NCBI GenBank assembly: GCA_002083555.1
Contig: MSXN01000016.1
Span: forward strand, 12,673 to 47,349
Direction: 5' to 3'
Source: Nitrospira sp. ST-bin5
GTDB lineage: Bacteria; Nitrospirota; Nitrospiria; Nitrospirales; Nitrospiraceae
Length of the DNA: 34,677 nt
Position 1 is the stretch's first letter; each line of letters begins with the position of its first letter. Below, piece after piece: positions 29,085 through 34,677 of this stretch. A program made the translations under genes and the position numbers. Under the pieces are notes generated by a model that worked only from the letters and a program-made list of their open reading frames with translations, was not told the DNA's origin and ran no database searches.

Positions 29085-31143
29085 CCAGTTCTTCTTTCAG
29101 CAGATCGGCGAAACGCTGTTCGTCTAGGACTGCTACTCCCAGTTTCTGTGCTTGGTCAAGCTTCGAACCGGGCTCATGGCCCGCGACGACAAACGACGTG
29201 CGTTTGCTCACGCTCGAAGAGACGGTCCCTCCCAATCGCTCGACCAGAGCTTTAGCCTCATCGCGGCTGAAGCGATCAAGCCCGCCGGTGAAGACAAACG
29301 TCTTCCCGGAAAACGGGAGCGATTGGGGCGAAGCCGAACGAGCCTGCTCTGTAATCATCACGCCGAGCTCCCGTAGCTGGGCAATGACCCGACGATTGGA
29401 TTCTTCGCGGAAATAGGACGTCAGGCTTGAGGAGATCTCAGGGCCGATTTCTCTGACTTCTAAGAAGCGCGCTTCATCCGCATCCATGATGGCGTGCAAT
29501 GCTCCGAACTCCCTCGCGAGTACCTTGGCGATGTGCTGACCGACCTGGCGGATGCCAAGCCCCATCAAGAAGCGGTCCAGCGACACGGTCTTGCTCTGTT
29601 CGATGGCTTCGAGGAGGAGCGACGTCGACTTCTCCGCAAACCCCTCAAGTGGGAGCAGTTGATCGCGGGTCAGTCGATAGAGATCGGCCAAACTTCCGAC
29701 CAGCTTGTGATCCACAAGCTGCGCGACAGTCTTTTTCCCAAGCCCCTCGATATTGAGCGCTTGCTTTGAGGCGAAGTGTTCGATGGCGCCTTTTAGCTGC
29801 GCGAGACACCCGGATTGGCCGGTACAGTAGTAATACGCTCCCTCCCGTCCCACCGCTGATCCGCATACCGGACAGTGACCCGGCATCGCAAATGGTTCAG
29901 ACCGGGATTCCCCGGGAATCGGGATGCGTTCGGCAATGGCCGGAATCACATCGCCGGCCCGTTCAACCTTGACGGTATCGCCCACACGGATATCTTTTCG
30001 CGCCACCTCATCGGCATTGTGCAATGTGGCCCGGCTGATCGTGACGCCGCCGACTTCAACCGGTCGTAGGAGTGCGACGGGAGTGAGTGTGCCGGTACGT
30101 CCGACCGAGACGACGATATTCTGCACGATGGTGATTTCCTTACGCGGAGCGAATTTGAAGGCAATCGCCCAGCGGGGGCTGCGGGATTTGAATCCCAACT
30201 GTTCCTGCCAGGCCCGGCGGTTCACTTTCACCACTAGCCCATCGATTTCATAGGGGAGATTGTCGCGAATCTGCTCGGTCTCGCGGTGGAATGCGATCAC
30301 CTCCTCAATTGTGTGGCACCGGCGGCGATGGCTGGGAATGGGCAGCCCCCAGTCGGCGAGCGCGTCCAACTCGTTCCAATGAGAATCCGGCGGTTCGGCT
30401 GATATTGCCATGGCCTCGTAGCAGGTCACGACCAACGGGCGGGCCGCGGTGATGGTGGAGTCGAGCTGCCGAAGAGAGCCGGCGGCGGCGTTGCGCGGGT
30501 TGGCAAAGGCCTCTTCGCCGCGTTCAGTCATGGTTTGGTTCAATCCATGGAAGTCGTCGAGCTTCATATAGACCTCGCCGCGCACGGCGAGATGGGCCGG
30601 TGGAGAAGAATCACTGCGCAGGTGAAGAGGCAGGGAGCGGACCGTCCGGAGATTGATCGTCACATCCTCACCGGTCGTTCCGTCGCCTCTAGTGGAACCC
30701 CGGACCAAGCGGCCCTGCTCATAGACCAGTTCGACTGAGAGTCCGTCGAACTTTGGTTCGACGGTATATTCGATGTGCTGGTGTTCGAGCTCCCGCTTCA
30801 TGCGTTGATCGAACGCCAGGACGTCGGCCACATCCACGATCGAGTCGAGGCTCAGCATCGGCCGCTCGTGCTTGATCTTGCCCAGCTCGGCCAGAGGCGG
30901 CGCGCCGACTCGCTGGGTGGGAGAATCGTCGGTCACCAATTCCGGATGCGCCGCTTCAAGGTCGCTCAGGTCTTTGAAGAGCCGATCGTATTCGCCGTCG
31001 GAGATTTCAGGGCGGTCTTTGACGTAGTACAGGTAATCGTGCCTGCGGATCTCCTTGCGGAGCCAGTCGAGCTGCTCCGAGACCGGTGCGGAGGCATCAG
31101 GTCGCCGAGACGGCGGAAGATTATCGAATAAATTTGGCGGCAT
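29077..31143 (-). CDS. ligA: NAD-dependent DNA ligase LigA
   Basis: This seals nicks in DNA using NAD+. It has 688 residues from the ATG at 31143 (usual about 670). The Ia domain (RRHDYLYYVKDRPEISDGEYDRL, about 34-55) binds NMN. The adenylation motif K-F-D-G has the active Lys131 (EPKFDGLSVELVY), followed by GSTRGDGTTGEDVT. Then come the OB domain, a four-cysteine zinc finger (CPVCGS to CTGQSGCLAQ), helix-hairpin-helix motifs (GLGKKTVAQL, GIRQVGQHIAKVL) and a BRCT domain (LPFSGKTFVFTGGL onward). The start is not decided by a ribosome-binding site; in-frame ATGs at 31158 and 31164 are alternatives. All overlap the end of the upstream gene, which indicates co-transcription with it. The longer frame to 31338 is not used. 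Confidence 0.93.
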   Translation of the reverse strand: MPPNLFDNLPPSRRPDASAPVSEQLDWLRKEIRRHDYLYYVKDRPEISDGEYDRLFKDLSDLEAAHPELVTDDSPTQRVGAPPLAELGKIKHERPMLSLDSIVDVADVLAFDQRMKRELEHQHIEYTVEPKFDGLSVELVYEQGRLVRGSTRGDGTTGEDVTINLRTVRSLPLHLRSDSSPPAHLAVRGEVYMKLDDFHGLNQTMTERGEEAFANPRNAAAGSLRQLDSTITAARPLVVTCYEAMAISAEPPDSHWNELDALADWGLPIPSHRRRCHTIEEVIAFHRETEQIRDNLPYEIDGLVVKVNRRAWQEQLGFKSRSPRWAIAFKFAPRKEITIVQNIVVSVGRTGTLTPVALLRPVEVGGVTISRATLHNADEVARKDIRVGDTVKVERAGDVIPAIAERIPIPGESRSEPFAMPGHCPVCGSAVGREGAYYYCTGQSGCLAQLKGAIEHFASKQALNIEGLGKKTVAQLVDHKLVGSLADLYRLTRDQLLPLEGFAEKSTSLLLEAIEQSKTVSLDRFLMGLGIRQVGQHIAKVLAREFGALHAIMDADEARFLEVREIGPEISSSLTSYFREESNRRVIAQLRELGVMITEQARSASPQSLPFSGKTFVFTGGLDRFSRDEAKALVERLGGTVSSSVSKRTSFVVAGHEPGSKLDQAQKLGVAVLDEQRFADLLKEELAS

Positions 31144-33046
31144 AGCTTCTGATCTCATGGCCATTGAGTACGTGGAAGCGACGAAGCCGATCAAGCGTCT
31201 GGCTCGAAAATCTCGAGAGTGGAATCGGGACGAGCGTCCTTCCAAATTGTTTGGCAATCCTCCGCCAACTCGCGCGGGGCGAAACGGGGGTGACGAGTGC
31301 GATGTGGGTCTCTCTCGTGTGAACGGCTGCCGCCGCAATCAACCGTTCCTCCAGCGTGGTCGCAAACGCGAGCAGAGGATCGCTCCAGATATCCGGAATG
31401 GGACGGGGTGGAAACATGAAAAAGGCGCCGCCATATCGTGACTGAGCGATGCCGGGTCCCACCATGTCATTGGCGAACGGGGTGGCGTAAAAGCAGAGCG
31501 TGGATTCTTCCTGGTGTTCGGCAAACCAGGTGGCCTGCCAGGAATAGGTCAGAGGGTCTGCGGGAGTGTCGAATAGGAAAATCACGACTTCGACGTTACC
31601 TCGTGCGGGCGGGATTTCTCTCACATAGAGATCCATGCGCGGCAGTGAGCTCAAGGCACTGCCGGACGGCGAACCGGCCGATCGGTTTCCGCCCAGCCAT
31701 CGGCGAAGACTTTCCCGGAGATCCAACCCGTCTTTCATCGACGTCGTGAACTTCTCGGTCTTGGCTAAATCCGCGCCGATCAGCGCGGACGCTTGTGCGC
31801 GCACGTGGGTATTAAAACTCTCAATCCGCTGATCCTCCGGAGGCCAGGAACATTGCCGTTGCGGATTCCAGAGATGAGACCAGCGGCGGCTGGTTTTACG
31901 ATCAGGCTTTGGTTTGAGCGACAGTTCACGCCAGACGAGCGGCGGCCCCTGGAGTCGATTGGTGGCGGCAGCGATGGTTCCATCTGGCAACTCAACGCCA
32001 TGGAGACCGACGGTGATCGAATCAAGGTGGGAAACCGTCCGATCGTCCTGATAGCGATAACTCTTGGCCGTTTTGAGTAACATCACCGCGAAATCGTCTC
32101 CGGCCGTTTGCTTGGCGGCGAGGACGAGTGTGTAGAGCGACGGCGTGAGGCGGCGTTCAAGCAGGGTGAGATTCCGCACGTACTGCAGGATGACCTGAAG
32201 AATCTGTGGTGTCACCCAGTCGGGAATGGAGGCGCCTTCCGCCCGATGATGCTCGATCCACCTGGTGCGTGTTTCGATGAGGAGTTCCTTCACGCCATCG
32301 AGGGCCAGATTCCAATCAGAGTGCAGCGTTTCACGGCGTCGCTCGTACAGTTCAGTGAGAAAGGGAAGCTCCCCCAACGCGAAATAGAGGGAGTCGCGTG
32401 TGACGCGGCAACGGACCGGCCGTCCGGCTGTTGACTCTGGCCGTTCGTACGGGGCATTGCTGTGATAGGCGGCCCTGAGCCAGGGCCAATCCGTCATGTG
32501 ACAGAGGCATAGGATGGAGGCATGGTCTAGCTCAAGTTCATGCAGCCGGAAGGCCATCCATTTGATTCGTCGGTCCTGTTGGGAACCGAGCGGCGGCATG
32601 GTGAGAGCGGGCAACGTCGCAGCCGCCAGCATGGGAAGTGAGACGGATTTGACGGCATAGGGATCCGGGCCAATAAACGGAATCGGTTCAAATCTGGCGA
32701 CCTCCCGGTCAATGTAGGCGCGGGGGATGGATTCACCCATCGCCACGCGGATGCCCATAATAACGGCCTGGCAGGGGTCAATCGGGATCAGGCTGACGCT
32801 GGCGTTTCCCTCCTGCGTCGCTTCCGGCAGAACGATCATGCTGATCTCGGGTAGCAGGTCGACCGCCTGCTCGACGGAGCGTTCCACGGAAGGAGGGAGG
32901 GGAACGGCGAGACAGTCGTATCGTGTTCCGATTAACGTTTCGCGCACTTCCTGCGCGATGTCCCCGCTGCCATGGAGGATGGGAAGGAGATCGATGCGAG
33001 GCGACAGGCTGAGTATGCGTGCGTCGGTCGGCGTATGGCGAGACAT
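31121..33046 (-). CDS. Unknown 641-residue protein paired with MoxR ATPase; TraB/TIKI/DUF5682-like N-terminus suspected
   Basis: I do not recognise a named family. The N-terminal third follows the order of TraB/TIKI-type domains, including DUF5682: a strand with His25 (LLPILHGSGDIAQEVRETL), then YDCLAVPLPPS, where relatives have v-E-g-P or v-E-L. Next come IDPCQAVIMGIRVAMGESIP and AYIDRE, a basic helix RRIKWMAFRLHEL, and SILCLCHMTDW with His183. The usual Glu is Pro here, so any enzymatic role may be lost. The middle (about 200-480) is helical and basic. The C-terminal 170 residues (VEVVIFLFDTPADPLTYSW to NGHEIRSYAAKFIR) form a separate globular part. It has no membrane segments or signal peptide. 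Its ATG directly follows the MoxR stop (TGAATG), so the two are coupled. The gene is certainly real; the family link is tentative. Confidence 0.8.
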   Translation of the reverse strand: MSRHTPTDARILSLSPRIDLLPILHGSGDIAQEVRETLIGTRYDCLAVPLPPSVERSVEQAVDLLPEISMIVLPEATQEGNASVSLIPIDPCQAVIMGIRVAMGESIPRAYIDREVARFEPIPFIGPDPYAVKSVSLPMLAAATLPALTMPPLGSQQDRRIKWMAFRLHELELDHASILCLCHMTDWPWLRAAYHSNAPYERPESTAGRPVRCRVTRDSLYFALGELPFLTELYERRRETLHSDWNLALDGVKELLIETRTRWIEHHRAEGASIPDWVTPQILQVILQYVRNLTLLERRLTPSLYTLVLAAKQTAGDDFAVMLLKTAKSYRYQDDRTVSHLDSITVGLHGVELPDGTIAAATNRLQGPPLVWRELSLKPKPDRKTSRRWSHLWNPQRQCSWPPEDQRIESFNTHVRAQASALIGADLAKTEKFTTSMKDGLDLRESLRRWLGGNRSAGSPSGSALSSLPRMDLYVREIPPARGNVEVVIFLFDTPADPLTYSWQATWFAEHQEESTLCFYATPFANDMVGPGIAQSRYGGAFFMFPPRPIPDIWSDPLLAFATTLEERLIAAAAVHTRETHIALVTPVSPRASWRRIAKQFGRTLVPIPLSRFSSQTLDRLRRFHVLNGHEIRSYAAKFIR

Positions 33047-34000
33047 TCAGCGTCCCGGGTGTAGAGGGTCGTCTTCCCCGAAAAAGAAATCACCGAAGCC
33101 TTTGGGAAGCGATTGATCGCCCATCGCCCGCTTTCTTCGCGTGGATTGTTCCTCCAGATCCAGCGACTCGGGGCCGAGCACTTTCAGCAGGGCTTCCTGC
33201 CAGATTCGGTCGAGTGCAACCGGATGCGACGCGTCCTGAGCGAGCCGTTTGACGGCGTATTGAATGAGATGCAACCCGTCGCGGAGCGAATATTCCAGAT
33301 TCAGCTGATGGGCGTCCTGCAGGAAGCTGACGGCGATGCTCAGGATGTCTTCCTTTGCAAAGGGAAGATGGTAGCGGAGAATCGCCATTTCATCCTGGCG
33401 CGACGGAAATCCGAGACCGAGAGTCGGTTGCAGTCGGGAGAGCATGTAGTCCGGGACTTCATACGTAGAGGCATCCTCGTTCATCGTGACGCAGCAGCGG
33501 AAGTCTTCGTGCGCTTCGATCAGAATGCCGGCAATGATCGATTCGACGCAGCGGCGATGGTCGAGCAAGGAGGCCAGGGAGGCCCAGCTCTTCTCGTTCA
33601 TCCGGTTGCCTTCATCCAGAACGCAGATACTCCCGGTGAGCACCGCCGTCACCAGCGGCGACGCGTGGTAGGCGATCGATCCCGATTCGGCCAGAACCGG
33701 TGTAATCAGCAGGTCTTCCGGACGTGTGTCGGCGGTGCATTGAAAGACATACAGATCCTGCTTGCGTTCCTTGGCGCCCGACATCGCCAATGTTGTTTTT
33801 CCAATGCCCGGAGGACCGGTAATTCTCGGCGACAGGGGGAGATCTCGTGGATCAACTTTGAGCCAGCAGGCGAGGAGTTGTTGGAGAGGCTCCCGACTCC
33901 CGATCCATTCCTGCAGCGTCGCAATCGGCTGTGCGAGGTGCAGGGTAATGCCCTGTACGGAGATGGTTCTGGCAGAGGAGGCTTGTGCGCGACTATCCAT
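33047..34000 (-). CDS. MoxR-type AAA+ ATPase
   Basis: This encodes 317 residues. Walker A GPPGIGKT is at 62-69, Walker B ICVLDEGNRMN at 125-135, sensor 1 Asn174 in CVTMNEDAS and a candidate arginine finger, Arg189, in MLSRLQP. The layout matches MoxR ATPases, chaperone-like machines that mature or remodel a partner protein. Most are encoded with a von Willebrand A protein; here the partner is instead the 641-residue protein directly downstream (stop and start touching). The C-terminus is acidic and aromatic (FGDFFFGEDDPLHPG). The ATG at 34000 has only a weak upstream site. It is first in the operon moxR-unknown-ligA. Confidence 0.88.
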   Translation of the reverse strand: MDSRAQASSARTISVQGITLHLAQPIATLQEWIGSREPLQQLLACWLKVDPRDLPLSPRITGPPGIGKTTLAMSGAKERKQDLYVFQCTADTRPEDLLITPVLAESGSIAYHASPLVTAVLTGSICVLDEGNRMNEKSWASLASLLDHRRCVESIIAGILIEAHEDFRCCVTMNEDASTYEVPDYMLSRLQPTLGLGFPSRQDEMAILRYHLPFAKEDILSIAVSFLQDAHQLNLEYSLRDGLHLIQYAVKRLAQDASHPVALDRIWQEALLKVLGPESLDLEEQSTRRKRAMGDQSLPKGFGDFFFGEDDPLHPGR

Positions 34001-34045
34001 GGCTACACGTTTTCTGATGGGTCATCTTCATGGAGAGGACGGTAG

Positions 34046-34057
34046 CATAGGCCTATG
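34046..34057. promoter_or_regulatory. 12-base perfect palindrome upstream of the MoxR gene
   Basis: CATAGGCCTATG reads the same on both strands and lies 46 bases before the MoxR ATG. On the minus strand it falls between TTGACC (34062-34067) and a weak TACCGT (34039-34044), inside a 17-base spacer. This would suit a regulator that acts on the promoter. It is speculative. Confidence 0.35.
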
Positions 34058-34177
34058 AGTCGGTCAAACCCCGTGCCGGCTAATTTGTAGGCAGGGCTGA
34101 AAGGGCGTGGCGCATAAGTTAGATGGGCAAATGGTACGAGTGATGTCGAGGGTTGTCGGTCGTGGCGATCACGTAAC

Positions 34178-34207
34178 TTGAGCTTGAGAATTGCGGCCTC
34201 CTAATAT
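34178..34207 (+). promoter_or_regulatory. Candidate promoter in the 34001-34424 gap
   Basis: TTGAGC (34178-34183), 18 bases, then TAATAT (34202-34207) point rightwards. A 10-base palindrome TTCAGCTGAA (34219-34228) follows at the expected transcript start. The next gene begins only at 34425, so the leader would be about 210 bases; it contains one 6-bp stem (34273-34278 with 34294-34299). I see no gene in this gap. Confidence 0.38.
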
Positions 34208-34424
34208 ACTCGGTGCAGTTCAGCTGAAGTTGCATGCCTTGGGTGAGGGATGTGGTGGTAATGGAGCTTACGAGCCACGCTAGTAGGACAAGGGTGGCTG
34301 AAGAAGGAGTAGGTGGGTAATGGTTCCTGACATATCTTTTTTCACTAGGATTGCAAGGTGTTGGGTGTTCGGCATAGACTCCACTTTCTGAAAAAGCTGG
34401 GCGGAAGAATACTGGAGGGCAGTG

Positions 34425-34658
34425 ATGAGGTGTTCTTACGGTTTTCTTTTTGTTACTGCTGTGTTTCTTACTTCATGCTCATCAAGCGAGGTGAAGCTCT
34501 CCTCTGCAACACAGAGCAGCTTGAAGGGAGAACAGCAAATTCTTGCCGTACACTACTATCCACCTGTATTTAGCGCCCAGACGCCAGAAGTCAGGAATGA
34601 AGGGTCTGCTGGAATGATGTTTGGTGCTGTAGGAGGCGCTATCGCCGGGGCTATATGA
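34425..34658 (+). CDS. Small lipoprotein with glycine-zipper end, possibly truncated
   Basis: This encodes 77 residues. The lipobox FLTSC puts the lipid on Cys18. The mature part has AVHYYPPVFSAQTPE and ends in a Gly/Ala helix (GMMFGAVGGAIAGAI), a glycine-zipper start that usually continues for more residues. The stop TGA comes abruptly in the middle of that helix, 19 bases before the window ends, so the gene may be cut short. The ATG at 34425 has GGAGGG 5 bases upstream; a GTG at 34422 adds one residue. Likely outer-membrane; function unknown. Confidence 0.62.
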   Translation: MRCSYGFLFVTAVFLTSCSSSEVKLSSATQSSLKGEQQILAVHYYPPVFSAQTPEVRNEGSAGMMFGAVGGAIAGAI

Positions 34659-34677
34659 GGTAGGCTCGAAATAGTGG

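Noticed and set aside
34358..34573. Plus-strand frame overlapping the terminal lipoprotein gene
   Set aside because: No signal or domain; the overlapping lipoprotein frame has a lipobox and a good ribosome-binding site.

Overview
The window looks like a stretch of chromosome from a GC-rich, free-living Gram-negative bacterium. The best guess is a Nitrospira-like member of the Nitrospirota. This rests on the mix of proteins: a class II (B12-dependent) ribonucleotide reductase, MdtBC-type paired RND pumps, several single-domain PilZ proteins, RlpA, and AmpG. It is a recollection-based guess, not a database result. I see no rRNA, tRNA, insertion sequence, phage or CRISPR. Most of the window is housekeeping genes packed into short operons, many with 4-base start/stop overlaps.

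Layout. 1-6973 (+) is an RND efflux operon: the end of a periplasmic adaptor gene, then mdtB-like and mdtC-like pump genes, with no outer-membrane channel gene after them. 6970-11707 is mostly (-): a PilZ protein, a membrane protein with a possible degenerate phospholipase-D-like domain, an RlmL-type rRNA methyltransferase, a RelE/ParE-type toxin-antitoxin pair and two more PilZ proteins. A zinc-ribbon Nudix hydrolase lies on (+) within this block. 11825-12563 holds a small membrane protein and a secreted Tyr/Gly-rich protein. 12741-14617 (+) is a three-gene operon: a MutY glycosylase lacking its C-terminal domain, a MutT-like Nudix enzyme and a PolB-type 3'-5' exonuclease. 14640-16266 has a lipoprotein and a low-information gap. 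16267-18947 (-) is an mtaB-miaB pair of tRNA methylthiotransferases. 19065-21736 has a secreted protein, an AmpG-like transporter, a membrane protein and a DUF4359 protein. 21737-25989 is the nrdJ region, with a DnaA box, two NrdR boxes around a promoter, nrdJ, and a small protein with a possible PD-(D/E)XK fold. 26424-27524 is a tandem-ACT protein with rlpA. 27804-29084 is a CNNM/CBS (HlyC/CorC) protein. 29077-34000 (-) runs MoxR-type AAA ATPase, then a 641-residue protein of unknown function, then ligA. The window ends in a small lipoprotein gene.

How the genes work together. The mutY-mutT-exonuclease operon forms a compact oxidised-guanine module. The nrdJ control region joins dNTP supply to both NrdR sensing and, possibly, DnaA. 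The most unusual unit is the MoxR ATPase whose stop codon directly abuts the start of a 641-residue protein. That protein's N-terminal third resembles, by motif pattern only, the TraB/TIKI/DUF5682 type of domain. No von Willebrand A partner is present. This pair is the best candidate here for an undescribed system.
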